Origin: DATKZH01 sp964475955
GTDB taxonomy: Bacteria > Planctomycetota > Planctomycetia > Pirellulales > Thermoguttaceae
DNA length: 32,320 bases
Direction of reading: 5' to 3'
Assembly (NCBI GenBank): GCA_964475955.1
Contig: CAYYZY010000079.1
Span: forward strand, 1-32,320
This document shows positions 1 through 8,060 of the stretch, piece after piece. Under the pieces are notes generated by a model. The model had not been told where the DNA came from. It did not search any database and worked only from the letters and a program-made list of their open reading frames with translations. A program made the position numbers and the translations under genes. Position 1 is the first letter of the stretch. Each line of letters opens with the position of its first letter.

Positions 1-1
1 C

Positions 2-604
2 GCGTTCGTTTCAGTCGGCTTTGCGGGCATGCTCGGGTGCCTGTCGGGAATGAACGACGCCGGCCTGGCCGTGGCCACGCACGAGATCTTCTTCTCCCGC
101 GACCGCGCGCCGATGTTCGATCCTCGGGGCACGCCGTACACGTTCGCCATCCGCCGCGTGCTGGAGGAGTGCACCACGCTGGGCGAGGCGGAGAAGCTGC
201 TGCGCGCCATGCCCCGCACCACGCTGCAAAGCCTGGCCGTGTGCGACCGGCGCGAGAGCGGGGTGCTGGAGATGACGCCGCGGACGGTCGATCTCCGCCG
301 GAGCGAGCGGGGCCTGACGGCGTGCACGAACCACTTCCGCACGCCGGCGCTGGCGACGCCGATTTCGCGGTTTTCGCGCCGGCAGCGCATCCTTTCGTCG
401 GCCCAGCGCCTGGCCGCGCTCGGGGCGGACGAGGTCGCCGGCAAGCTCGACGAGGTGAACCTCGGCCGGCTCACCATCCAGACGATGCTCTTCGAGCCCG
501 AGCCGCTCGCGCTGCACGTCGCGTTCGGCCCCCCACCCACCTCGCGGCTCCCGCTGGTGCGCTTGGAGCTGGCGGCGACCTTGCAGCAGCCCGCGCGGAA
601 GTAG
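2..604 (+). CDS. C45-type autoproteolytic acyltransferase/hydrolase, 3' part
   Basis: The reading frame is open to the left edge of the window, so the N-terminus is missing; about 200 C-terminal residues are visible. The piece begins with a hydrophobic strand and the motif GCLSGMNDAGLAV, which matches the conserved 'G.l.GmNe.Gla' segment of the acyl-CoA:6-aminopenicillanate acyltransferase family (peptidase family C45, Ntn-hydrolase fold). Further on, TACTNHF (around residue 107 of the part coded from base 29) resembles the conserved 'TNH' segment of the same family. Family members mature by self-cleavage before a cysteine that lies upstream of this window, so the nucleophile cannot be checked. 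Substrate is unknown. It ends in a TAG and is followed by a block of palindromic repeats. An internal ATG at 29 is not the true start. Confidence 0.72.
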   Translation, partial: AFVSVGFAGMLGCLSGMNDAGLAVATHEIFFSRDRAPMFDPRGTPYTFAIRRVLEECTTLGEAEKLLRAMPRTTLQSLAVCDRRESGVLEMTPRTVDLRRSERGLTACTNHFRTPALATPISRFSRRQRILSSAQRLAALGADEVAGKLDEVNLGRLTIQTMLFEPEPLALHVAFGPPPTSRLPLVRLELAATLQQPARK

Positions 605-641
605 GGCCTTCCTTGGTCGGATGCGCGCATCGCGCGCCTGG

Positions 642-737
642 CTGTAGGACGGAATGTCATTCCGTGCTACGTGGGCGCGCGTCTGTAGGACGGCATGTCA
701 TTCCGTCGTACATCACGGAATGTCATTCCGTCTTACT
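642..737. repeat. Three copies of an ACGGAATGTCATTCCGT palindrome
   Basis: Three near-identical palindromes centred on GGAATG-T-CATTCC lie at 649-665, 690-706 and 715-731. The middle copy has one change (GGCATG). The first two are preceded by CTGTAGG and all are followed by TAC or CTAC variants. A decayed relative (5661-5690) lies upstream of the kinase gene. The placement between genes and the symmetry suggest a REP-like element; whether it acts as a terminator or a protein-binding site is not known. Confidence 0.8.
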
Positions 738-799
738 TGGTTGCGGCCGCGAGGCCGCGTCAGGGGCCAAGTGAAGCAACCGGGGACGATCAGCCTCAT

Positions 800-850
800 G
801 GCCGTGGTTCGCTCCGCGAACCAAACGCCGTGATCGCGGAGCGATCGGCG
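800..850. repeat. Pair of short hairpins with TCC/GGA loops
   Basis: Two adjacent perfect stems: GGTTCGC-TCC-GCGAACC at 806-822 and GATCGC-GGA-GCGATC at 832-846. Related pairs occur at 23386-23430 and 31446-31464. They sit between the convergent C45 gene (plus) and cyclase gene (minus), so they could act as bidirectional transcription terminators, although there is no T-run. Confidence 0.7.
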
Positions 851-937
851 ACCATCCACCGGCGGGCGTTCCGCGGCGCACCACGCCCTTCGTGCGTCGG
901 GGCGTGCCACTGGAGCCGGGCTCCTGGCATATTCGCC

Positions 938-2770
938 CTATTTACTCGACAGCTCGATCACGCCGTCCCAGCCTTCCGGGGCGGTGCGGTTCTGCTGGGC
1001 GATGTAGACGGTGAGGAAATCGGTCACCGTGTCTTCAGTGGGGACGCGGTGCAACAGCTCGTAGGCCGCCGACCAGCGGCCGGCCAGGAAGGCGTCGAGC
1101 CCCGCTTCGTAATCGCCCAGGTGCTCGTCGGTGAGGATCGGATAGTCGGACTCCGGCGGAAGCAGCTCGCTCACCTCCAGGGGAGTCTCCAGACCGTAGG
1201 GCCGGACCACGGCCAGGCGCCGCACGCGCGCGACCTCCGACGGCACCTGCTCGCGGATCGCCTGGGCGGTCGGCTCGTCCAGGAGGATCGGCGCGCGGAG
1301 GGTGCGGGTCATTCCCTCCAGGCGGGAGGCGAGGTTCACCACGGGGCCGAACACGGTGACCTTGACCTGATCGACGGTGCCGATCTTGCCGGCCACGGCC
1401 TTCCCCGTAGCGATGCCGATTCCGACGTGGAACCCGGCCAAGGGGGTTTCGATCTCTCGGGCGGCCGTTTCGAACTCGGCGCGGATACCCAGCGCCGCAC
1501 GGCAGGTTCGCAGCACGGCGTCGTCCTGGCGCAGGGGCCAGCCCCAGAAGCCCATGGCGGCGTCGCCCTGGAAGTCGCCTACGACGCCGCCCTGGTCGAG
1601 GATCTGGTGGGTCATCACGCCCAGGGCCTTGCTGACGCGGGTGAGCATTTCCAGCAGGTCGTCGGCGTGGCGTTCGGTCTGGCGGGAGAAGCCGCGCAGG
1701 TCGCAGAAGAGGACGGAGACCTCGGTCTCGCGGGGGGCGAGCACGACGTCGGGGTCTTCGAAGGTGAGCGTTTGGAGCACGACCGGCGAGAAGAACTGGC
1801 TGAGGCTCGTCTGCTGGCGCTCCAGCAGGCGCATCTCCCGGAGCGAGCCGAGCGTGGCGGCGACCACCTCGGTGAACTTGACGTCCTCCCGGGCGTCGTG
1901 CGGGTCGGTGCCGCTGGGGAGCGTGGGAAGCTCCGTGTTGAACCGCCCGGCCACGTAGAGCCCCCATCCGCGGCACGCCTTGCCCGGCACGGGCGTGCAA
2001 AAGGCCCAGTCGACGTTCCCCTGCATCGTGAACGGGTGGGGCGACGCGGGGTCGGCCCCCTGCCACACGTGGAGCACGCTCTGCTCCTGCCGGATCGACT
2101 CGAGGATCAGCCGGCCGCTCGGCTGGAAGTCGCCGCCGGTCAGCAGGCGCTGGTCCCAGTGGAGCACCTCGACGTGGGGCCGGGGTTCGTCGGATGCCTC
2201 GACCTCGCCGCGGCCGGGCTCCGCCGTCTGCCGGACTTCCGCGGCGTCGACGGCCACCACGGCCGCCGTATCCGCTCGGGGCACGCCGGCCAGCAACATG
2301 CTCACCAGGAGCGTCTGGAGTTCCGTGTCGCTGGTGGCGTGGGAGATGACGTCGGGCAGCCGGCTGAGCACCTCGATGCGGTGATCGGGGTTGCGAAACT
2401 GAAGCTGCCGGAGCAGCCGGGAGTCGAATCGCTCCTGCTGCGCCGGCTGCGGGGCGTCGGCCGTGACGGTCGCCCGCTGGTCGACCAGCGTGAAGGTGGT
2501 CCCCCCGATCACGAAATGCTCCCCCTCGATGAGCGTGAACCGGGCGATCTGCCGGCCGCGCACGTAGATCGGGTTTCGGGCATCGGGCAGGGTGGTCACT
2601 TCGAGGCGGTTGCAGTCGTAGCACAAGGTGGCGTGGCGCCGGGAGACGTGCGGGTCCCACGGCACCGACCACACGCCGGCCGCCCGGCCCAGCACCACCG
2701 GCTCCCCCACCGGCAGCGCCCGGCGCCACCGGTGTTGGGCTTCTTCGCCCTGGGCGATCAGGTCGGCCAT
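938..2770 (-). CDS. FHA-GAF-class III nucleotidyl cyclase
   Basis: A 610-residue soluble signalling protein. Residues about 19-98 form an FHA domain (LGR, then SRRH at 43-46), which binds phosphothreonine peptides. Residues about 140-315 look like a GAF domain. Residues about 345-505 are a class III adenylate/guanylate cyclase domain: metal-binding aspartates D357 (FCDLRGFS) and D403 (GDAAMGFWG), and the transition-state pair N479 and R483 (NLASRLE). The position that normally holds the purine-contacting lysine (K in 'DKYIGD') is Asp399, and the partner position is Thr472, so substrate specificity or activity is uncertain. A TPR-like tail follows. The ATG at 2770 is chosen because homology begins there; the 45 upstream codons, open back to a GTG at 2905, are not protein-like. 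The gene lies 116 bases downstream of the microprotein and the receptor kinase on the same strand, suggesting one signalling unit in which the FHA domain reads the kinase's output. Confidence 0.87.
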   Translation of the reverse strand: MADLIAQGEEAQHRWRRALPVGEPVVLGRAAGVWSVPWDPHVSRRHATLCYDCNRLEVTTLPDARNPIYVRGRQIARFTLIEGEHFVIGGTTFTLVDQRATVTADAPQPAQQERFDSRLLRQLQFRNPDHRIEVLSRLPDVISHATSDTELQTLLVSMLLAGVPRADTAAVVAVDAAEVRQTAEPGRGEVEASDEPRPHVEVLHWDQRLLTGGDFQPSGRLILESIRQEQSVLHVWQGADPASPHPFTMQGNVDWAFCTPVPGKACRGWGLYVAGRFNTELPTLPSGTDPHDAREDVKFTEVVAATLGSLREMRLLERQQTSLSQFFSPVVLQTLTFEDPDVVLAPRETEVSVLFCDLRGFSRQTERHADDLLEMLTRVSKALGVMTHQILDQGGVVGDFQGDAAMGFWGWPLRQDDAVLRTCRAALGIRAEFETAAREIETPLAGFHVGIGIATGKAVAGKIGTVDQVKVTVFGPVVNLASRLEGMTRTLRAPILLDEPTAQAIREQVPSEVARVRRLAVVRPYGLETPLEVSELLPPESDYPILTDEHLGDYEAGLDAFLAGRWSAAYELLHRVPTEDTVTDFLTVYIAQQNRTAPEGWDGVIELSSK

Positions 2771-2886
2771 GGTTATACCCCGAAAACGAGAAACAACGAG
2801 AAGACGCAAACTCGTACGAACTCGCAAGCCAGGGGAACGCAAAGGTCGTGCGATGCGAGTTGTCGGCACCTCCACGATGCGAGAAG

Positions 2887-3081
2887 TCAGTACCACCACC
2901 ACCACGTGAGATACGTGTCGGGCGACCCGCGATGGGTTTCCCAGTATTCCGCCCTCGCGATGTCAAATTCGTATTCGACAGCCGCGCTCGCCAGCGGCAC
3001 GACGAACATGACGACGCCGAGCAACGCAACCAGCCGGAACGCGGTTCGCCGATCTCGCTCCTTTTCCATGGCCCGCTCCAT
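2887..3081 (-). CDS. 64-aa single-helix membrane microprotein with WWWWY tail
   Basis: A 64-residue protein with a basic/acidic N-terminus (MERAMEKERDRRT), one strongly hydrophobic helix at about residues 14-34, and a polar region outside, ending in TWWWWY. Its ATG overlaps the stop of the kinase gene by one base (TAATG), a classic arrangement for translational coupling, so it should be made together with the kinase. A second in-frame ATG gives a 60-residue version starting at 3069. The positive-inside rule predicts the N-terminus in the cytoplasm and the aromatic tail outside, near the extracytoplasmic sensor of the kinase. I recognise no family. Coupling, codon use and the clean helix argue for a real gene; the aromatic tail comes from a TGG run, which could also be chance. 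A role as an accessory or regulatory subunit of the kinase is inferred only. Confidence 0.6.
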   Translation of the reverse strand: MERAMEKERDRRTAFRLVALLGVVMFVVPLASAAVEYEFDIARAEYWETHRGSPDTYLTWWWWY

Positions 3082-5354
3082 TAGCTCGGCGTCTGCCGGT
3101 GCGTCACCGTCGGCGCGTCGGGCGTTACGCCGCTGGTGGCCCGCTCGCTCGGCTCGCCGCCCGGCAGCGGCAGGCGCGTGGGGCTCGTCTCCTTGAGCAG
3201 GCGGATCGAAAAACCCCACAGCCCGAGCAGCACCACCAGCACCATGGCCAAGGCGGCCAGCCCGTAGAGCCAAAGGCCGCGGCGCAGCTCGCCGAGCGTC
3301 CAGAGGATCGTGCTCTCGTGCGCGTCGTACGGTTCCTGGACGATCACCCACCAGCCGGTCGGCTCGCCGTAGACCTCCACCGGTTTCGCCTGGGCGAGCC
3401 AGTAGGTGTTGTGCGGGCCGTCGGCCGCGGCGGCGGCCAACTCGGCCAGCGGGTCGCGATAGGCGAAGCTCTTCTCGGGGTCGTCGGGCAGCTTGTCGCG
3501 CGGCAGCCGGTAGGCGTCGAGATCGCCGTTGGAGAGCTTGGCCAGCCCCTGGACGACCGGGTGTTGAAGGACCATCCCCGTGTGGTCGCCCTCGCGCTGG
3601 TCGACCAGCAGGGCCCCCTGGAACTTGCGGAACTGCGTGTCGAGTTCGACGAAGCCGCCCACCTTCACCGTCAGCGCGACCACCCCGAGGAACTCCCCGC
3701 CCGAGGGCGGCTCCTCGTAGACCGGCGAGGAGACGGCCACGATCCACTCCTCGTGGGCCTGGGAGCGGAACACGGCCGAGAGCGTCGTCTCCTCGAGATG
3801 CTCGCCCTCGGCCGGGCGCCACTGCGGCTGGTAGTCGCGGGGACCGCCGTGGAAGTAGCTCCGCCAGGTGTAATCCTTGCCGATGGTCTCCGACCGCGGC
3901 ACGCGGACCGTCGAGAGGCCCCGCCGGTCGCAGAAGAACCAACTGGCGACCTCGTCGGTCCCGGGCGGCCTGGGGGCGTCGGCCTCTTCCCGTTTCTCCG
4001 GAGGACGCATCCGCGCGGGGATCAGGCGCACGAACTCGGCCTGGAGCCTCTCTCGGGCGTCGAGATCGCGGAACTTCTCGCGCAGACGTTCCAACGACTC
4101 GGCCCTCTCGGCTTCGTCGCCGGGCGGAGCGGGCGCGCCGAGCCGCTCGATGAGCGCCTCCGCCTCGGTGTCCTCCACGGCCCGCTGGTACTCGCGGATC
4201 GCCTCGCGGAGCTTCTCGCTCTGGGCGACCTGCTCGACGGCCTCGAAGCGGCGCTCCAGCTTGTTGCCGGCGTGCCGCGCGACGAACTCGGCGGCGAACC
4301 GGTTGCTCTCCAGCGCGCTTTCGGTCAACAGCCGACGCGCCTCGCGCAGCGCCCCGTTGAACCCCGTCCACGCGAACAGGGAGACGACCAACAGCACCAG
4401 CGCGGGCCCCACCCCGCCGAGGATCGCCATCGGCCGGCGCGCCCGGTTGGCGTCGCGCGCGTCGAGCGCGGCGAGCACGGCCTGGACGTTCGGGTACCGG
4501 CGCCGCGGGTCGGGCGCGAGGCACCGCTCCAGGATCTCGGCCAGGGCCCGATCGACGCCCGGCACCTGGCGATGCTCCGAGGGGACCGGCGCGGCGCGGA
4601 TCATGCGCCGGTACTGGGCCAGCCGGGCCTTGAGTCCGCCGGCCGACTCCAATCGCCGCACCGACTCCGCGCTGCGATGCGGCGGCCCGCCGGTCAGCAT
4701 GCAGTAGAGCAACGCGCCCAAGGCGTAGACGTCCCACCGGGCGTCGGGCACGGCTTCCAGGTCGGCCTGTTCGGGGGCCATGTAGAAGAGGGTGCCCAGC
4801 GCCGGCGCCTGCTCGTGCGAGAGGCGCGACTGGCCGAAGTCGGCCAGCCGGGGCTTGCGGTCCTGGTCGAGAAGGACGTTGCCCGGCTTCAGGTCGCAGT
4901 GCAACACGCCCTTGCCGTGCGCGTGCACCAGGCCCACGGCCACGTCGCGGAACACGTCGACCGCCTCGGCCACGGGCAGGGGGCCCGATTCGAGGCGTCG
5001 GGCGAGCGAGCCCTGCTCGAGGAATTCCATCACGTAGTAGGGCGGGTCGGAGTCCCAGCCGACGCCGATCAACTGCACCACGTAGCGATCGGCGAACAGG
5101 AAGGCCAGCTTCTCCACCTCGCGCGACAGGAGCGACCAGTCGACGCCCCCCCGATGCGTGTAGAACTTGATCGCCACGCGGCGGCCCGTGTTCCGGTCGA
5201 TGGCGACCCACACCTCCCCGTACGCCCCGACGCCCAGGAAGCGCTCCATCTCGTAGCCGGGCACCTGCATCGGCGGATGCGACCGCTGGAGGCTCTTCTC
5301 CTGCGACTGCCGCCGTTCGGGGCCGCCTTGGGGGATGGTGGGGTCGGTGCTCAT
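3081..5354 (-). CDS. Receptor-like Ser/Thr protein kinase with extracytoplasmic Cache-type sensor
   Basis: A 757-residue Hanks-type kinase. The catalytic domain spans about 34-290: glycine loop GVGAYGEVW (41-49), VAIK lysine K63, catalytic loop HCDLKPGNVLL with D154, ADFG with D172, and APE at 193-195. The arginine before the catalytic aspartate is replaced by Cys (HCD), making it a non-RD kinase. One membrane helix at about 308-332 leads to a ~350-residue outside region with a helical stalk (335-450) and a double-Cache-like sensor (about 470-690; GKDYTWRSYF and SSPVYEE are typical segments). A second helix (694-718) returns the chain to the cytoplasm, where a 39-residue Ser/Thr/Pro-rich tail ends the protein. 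That tail could carry phosphothreonines read by the neighbouring FHA protein; this is inference. No clear Shine-Dalgarno precedes the ATG; it was chosen because the kinase homology begins shortly after it and upstream codons look non-coding. Confidence 0.9.
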   Translation of the reverse strand: MSTDPTIPQGGPERRQSQEKSLQRSHPPMQVPGYEMERFLGVGAYGEVWVAIDRNTGRRVAIKFYTHRGGVDWSLLSREVEKLAFLFADRYVVQLIGVGWDSDPPYYVMEFLEQGSLARRLESGPLPVAEAVDVFRDVAVGLVHAHGKGVLHCDLKPGNVLLDQDRKPRLADFGQSRLSHEQAPALGTLFYMAPEQADLEAVPDARWDVYALGALLYCMLTGGPPHRSAESVRRLESAGGLKARLAQYRRMIRAAPVPSEHRQVPGVDRALAEILERCLAPDPRRRYPNVQAVLAALDARDANRARRPMAILGGVGPALVLLVVSLFAWTGFNGALREARRLLTESALESNRFAAEFVARHAGNKLERRFEAVEQVAQSEKLREAIREYQRAVEDTEAEALIERLGAPAPPGDEAERAESLERLREKFRDLDARERLQAEFVRLIPARMRPPEKREEADAPRPPGTDEVASWFFCDRRGLSTVRVPRSETIGKDYTWRSYFHGGPRDYQPQWRPAEGEHLEETTLSAVFRSQAHEEWIVAVSSPVYEEPPSGGEFLGVVALTVKVGGFVELDTQFRKFQGALLVDQREGDHTGMVLQHPVVQGLAKLSNGDLDAYRLPRDKLPDDPEKSFAYRDPLAELAAAAADGPHNTYWLAQAKPVEVYGEPTGWWVIVQEPYDAHESTILWTLGELRRGLWLYGLAALAMVLVVLLGLWGFSIRLLKETSPTRLPLPGGEPSERATSGVTPDAPTVTHRQTPS

Positions 5355-5899
5355 ACCAACAGTATCGCCGTCCGGGGGGGACGCCCGCCTCGGTGGGCCG
5401 GCCAAGCCGGGGCACGCCATCCGCCAAGACGGTCCTCCCCGATTGTCGCCAAGCCTGGCCCTCCCTGCAAGGAACCGAGCGGGCGCACATCGCCGCGGAT
5501 TCCCGGCAACAACCGTTCGGGAAACCCCTGCTGAGCACGCGACCGGGCGAGGGAACCGCAGTCGTTGCGCCGTCCGCCGAAGCAGGCTGTCCGGAACGCG
5601 CTCCGCCCCGTTCCGCGAATCGGCTTTGACGAGCGAGACCGGTGCAGGGCCACGGAAACCGTAGGGCGGATTGCCATTCCGTCTTGCACCGGAGGACAGA
5701 ATGCGGGGGACGGACGGCCACTGCGTCCTCCGCAAAGGCCCCGCCCCGGATTCTGGCCCAAGCCGACGAGGCAGATCATCGGGCGCAACTGCCCGACACG
5801 CCGCGCAGGGAACGCCCTCCCCGGCGTTCCGTCCTCGCAACGATTCCGCAACGGCACAGAGGCCGCTGCCTAAAGCGCCGGGAAATCGGGCACGGCGGT
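5355..5899. other. Gene-free region upstream of the kinase with decayed repeats
   Basis: No credible gene in 545 bases. At 5661-5690 there is a degenerate copy of the GGAATGTCATTCC palindrome family, and GGAGGAC (5691-5697) pairs with GTCCTCC (5725-5731) across a 27-base loop. The kinase promoter should lie here, but I cannot pick a convincing -35/-10 pair. Confidence 0.55.
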
Positions 5900-6418
5900 T
5901 TAGCCGCTGACGTCGAAATCGAAGACGTTCTGGGCCGGGTCCTCGGTCACGGTGGCTTCGAGCTCCGACGTGTCGGGCGACTCGAACTTCGAGGGAAGCA
6001 GGTTGGCCGGCGGCTCGTCGGAGACCTCGGCCGCGCCGCCGTAGTCGTCCGGCATCTGCTCGCCGATGTCTCCACCGCCTGCGCCACCGCCACCGCCGCC
6101 TCCAGCGGCTTCGGCCGGCTCGCTGCCCTCGAACTTGACGATCTTCACGCCGTAGGTGCCCGGCACGGCGCCGTCGCCGGCCTTGAACGTGGTCAGCGTG
6201 TAGTTACCCGACTCGTCGGTGATCCCGGTCGCGGCCTTGCCGCTGCCGGTGGGGACGAACGTCACGGTCGCCCCGGCCACCGGTTCGTCGCCTTGGGTGA
6301 CCTGGCCGCTGACCGCGTAGGTCGCCGGGCGGTCGGCCCCCTGCTGCGGGCAGCCGATCGCCAGGACGACTCCGACCGCAATCAACGCAAACCACCCGTA
6401 ACGCGTCGCGTTATTCAT
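5900..6418 (-). CDS. Transthyretin-like (carboxypeptidase-regulatory-like) lipoprotein
   Basis: A 172-residue exported lipoprotein. The N-terminus is a lipoprotein signal peptide with lipobox LAIGC, lipidated at C23. Residues about 33-97 match the carboxypeptidase regulatory-like/transthyretin fold common in Planctomycetes (YAVSGQVTQGDEPVAGATVTF; GITDESGNYTLTTF; GDGAVPGTYGVKIV). A glycine-rich linker (around 105-116) is followed by an acidic C-terminal region ending in VFDFDVSG. Proteins like this are frequent next to DUF1559 genes, as here: it lies 113 bases downstream of one on the same strand, with a strong hairpin between them. No enzymatic role is expected; the function is unknown. Confidence 0.85.
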   Translation of the reverse strand: MNNATRYGWFALIAVGVVLAIGCPQQGADRPATYAVSGQVTQGDEPVAGATVTFVPTGSGKAATGITDESGNYTLTTFKAGDGAVPGTYGVKIVKFEGSEPAEAAGGGGGGGAGGGDIGEQMPDDYGGAAEVSDEPPANLLPSKFESPDTSELEATVTEDPAQNVFDFDVSG

Positions 6419-6469
6419 CGTGTCTCCGTCCTCAAAAGTGCTGGCTCGGGTTATCCAGGGCGCGTGAAC

Positions 6470-6505
6470 GAGAGGAGCACGGCAGCGCGCTGCCGTGCTT
6501 CTCTC
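6470..6505. terminator. 18-bp-arm hairpin between the DUF1559 and lipoprotein genes
   Basis: A nearly perfect palindrome of 36 bases with one mismatch; its core is GCACGGCAGC facing GCTGCCGTGC. It lies between two co-directional genes and has no T-run on the minus strand. It could be a transcription attenuator, an mRNA-stabilising hairpin, or a dispersed palindromic repeat. Confidence 0.6.
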
Positions 6506-6531
6506 GCGTCAACGACACTGCACGTTGGTCT

Positions 6532-7617
6532 CTACGGCATGTCGACGGATTCACCGCCGGCCTTCGATCCCATCGCGCCCCAAACGCCGTACCGGCTTCG
6601 CCCGGAGGCCGGCTGGCCCACGGTCAAGTCGCCGGTGTTGATTGTTTCGCTGATGAACTGGACCGACCCGTCCGACATCAGGCCGTTGGCACCGCCGGGG
6701 TGACGGCTGGAGGGCGGAATGGTGAGGTGGTTGGCGTCTCCCCAGCTCCCGCCTTCGGAGCAGGCCGGGGCGTTGGGCGGCAGCACCGTGTTGAAGCCGA
6801 CGATCTCCACCTCCCCGTCGTGCCAGTTCTGGCCGAAGTAGGCATGGCACTGGGTGCCGGCCACGAAGTACTTGCCGTCGGTGAAGGTGAAGCAGAGGCC
6901 CGGGTTATTCCGTATCCCGGATCCCGCGTGCGCCACGCCCTTGACGTGCTCCAATTGTCCCGCCACAGCCGGGCTTGGGCTTTGGCCGGTGAAACCCGAG
7001 ACGTCCGCGTGGCTGCACCGTTCGCTCATCATGATCGTGTTGCTGGTGCCGTCCTTGATGTCGCCGATCCTCGTGCCCTTGATGTACCCGAAGACCCCGC
7101 GGGGCGTCTGATCGGTACGGATGCTGACGATCTGGTCGCCCGAGCAGAACGCGTAGCTGTTGGAATCCGTCTGCTGGGGAGCGCCCTCGTCGGAGGGGCA
7201 CTTGAGCGTGTCGGGCGAATTGTTCCAAGGCCCCCAGCCGCCCCAGGCGCGCGGCCCTTCGGGCGCGTGCGAAGCGTCGCCGGCCTTGATCCGCTCCCAC
7301 ATCGGGTTCTGCTCCATGTAGGGCAGCAGGGAGATGAAACCGCTCCGGCGGTAGCCGTTGCAAGGGGACTCGTTGCCGGTTCCGCCCATCCGGTAGACGA
7401 AGGTCTTGAACGAATCGTGATAGTTGTGGTGCGCCAAGCCCAGTTGCTTGAGGTTGTTCGTACACTGGGCCCGCCGGGCCGCCTCCCGCGCGGCCTGCAC
7501 GGCCGGCAGGAGCAGGGCGATGAGAATCCCGATGATCGCGATCACCACCAACAATTCGACGAGTGTGAAGCCCACACTAAAGACCCGCCCACGCCACTTA
7601 CGCAATCGCATGGCCAT
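6532..7617 (-). CDS. DUF1559 prepilin-like protein with H-X9-DG motif
   Basis: A 361-residue protein of the type IV pilin-like DUF1559 family expanded in Planctomycetes. The N-terminus has a prepilin signal: cleavage expected after G16 in FSVG|FTLVELLVVIAIIG, with the conserved glutamate at mature position 5, then a long hydrophobic helix to about residue 40 and the typical AAREAARRAQCTNNLKQLGLA. Near the C-terminus, H-PGGANGLMS-DG fits the H-X9-DG motif exactly. These proteins are thought to be processed by prepilin peptidase and to be surface or pseudopilus-like components; the exact role is not established. An alternative ATG two codons downstream is possible. The G-rich run just upstream of the ATG could serve as ribosome-binding site. 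Confidence 0.93.
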   Translation of the reverse strand: MAMRLRKWRGRVFSVGFTLVELLVVIAIIGILIALLLPAVQAAREAARRAQCTNNLKQLGLAHHNYHDSFKTFVYRMGGTGNESPCNGYRRSGFISLLPYMEQNPMWERIKAGDASHAPEGPRAWGGWGPWNNSPDTLKCPSDEGAPQQTDSNSYAFCSGDQIVSIRTDQTPRGVFGYIKGTRIGDIKDGTSNTIMMSERCSHADVSGFTGQSPSPAVAGQLEHVKGVAHAGSGIRNNPGLCFTFTDGKYFVAGTQCHAYFGQNWHDGEVEIVGFNTVLPPNAPACSEGGSWGDANHLTIPPSSRHPGGANGLMSDGSVQFISETINTGDLTVGQPASGRSRYGVWGAMGSKAGGESVDMP

Positions 7618-8060
7618 AGAAAACCCCCCATCAGAAAAGAAAAAGGGACGAAGAAGTCCAAGCGAACGATTCGACCGAACCGCACGCTGCCGAGAATCCG
7701 ACCCCCTTTGACGGCCGTTAGTGTAGTATGAGCGAACAACCGCGTCAACGATATTCGGCCCCGGGCCCCGCTTCGGCGCGGCGTATTTCCGCCACCTGTG
7801 GGAGCCTGCCTACCCCTTCGTTAGTGGGGTCCTGGACTGCCCCGCACGATGGGGCGGATCGGAATCCGGCAGTGGCGGCCGGGATAATCATGAACAAGGC
7901 CGGCGGTGAACCGGGGCGTTCGCCTCGGCCCCTCGCGCGCCTGCGCTCCCGCTTGCCCTCCGCAACCCTCCGCCCGTTACACCACCACCAGGTGGCCATC
8001 ACCCCCCCTATCGGGCGAACAACCCCGGCCGCGACGCGATCCGGCCCAGGGCCCGATCCG
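7618..8060. other. Gene-free region upstream of the DUF1559 gene
   Basis: No credible gene. The DUF1559 promoter should be in the first 130 bases. On the minus strand a small stem GGAC...GTCC at about 7655-7668 is followed by a pyrimidine tract (CTTTTTCTTTTCT), so the leader could fold or be attenuated. Reading frames crossing the rest are of low complexity and rich in Pro/Arg, typical of high-GC non-coding DNA. Confidence 0.5.

Noticed and set aside
695..3196. 833-codon open frame on the plus strand opposite the cyclase gene
   Set aside because: It overlaps a well-supported cyclase gene on the other strand and the palindromic repeats; the translation has no domain motifs. A GC-rich shadow.
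3099..5534. 811-codon open frame on the plus strand opposite the kinase
   Set aside because: It mirrors the kinase gene and lacks any family motif; high GC keeps the opposite strand open.
7745..8002. 85-codon minus-strand frame starting MMATWWWC, echoing the WWWWY microprotein
   Set aside because: The tryptophans come from a CCACCA run; the rest is Arg/Pro-rich, with no binding site and no hydrophobic helix.
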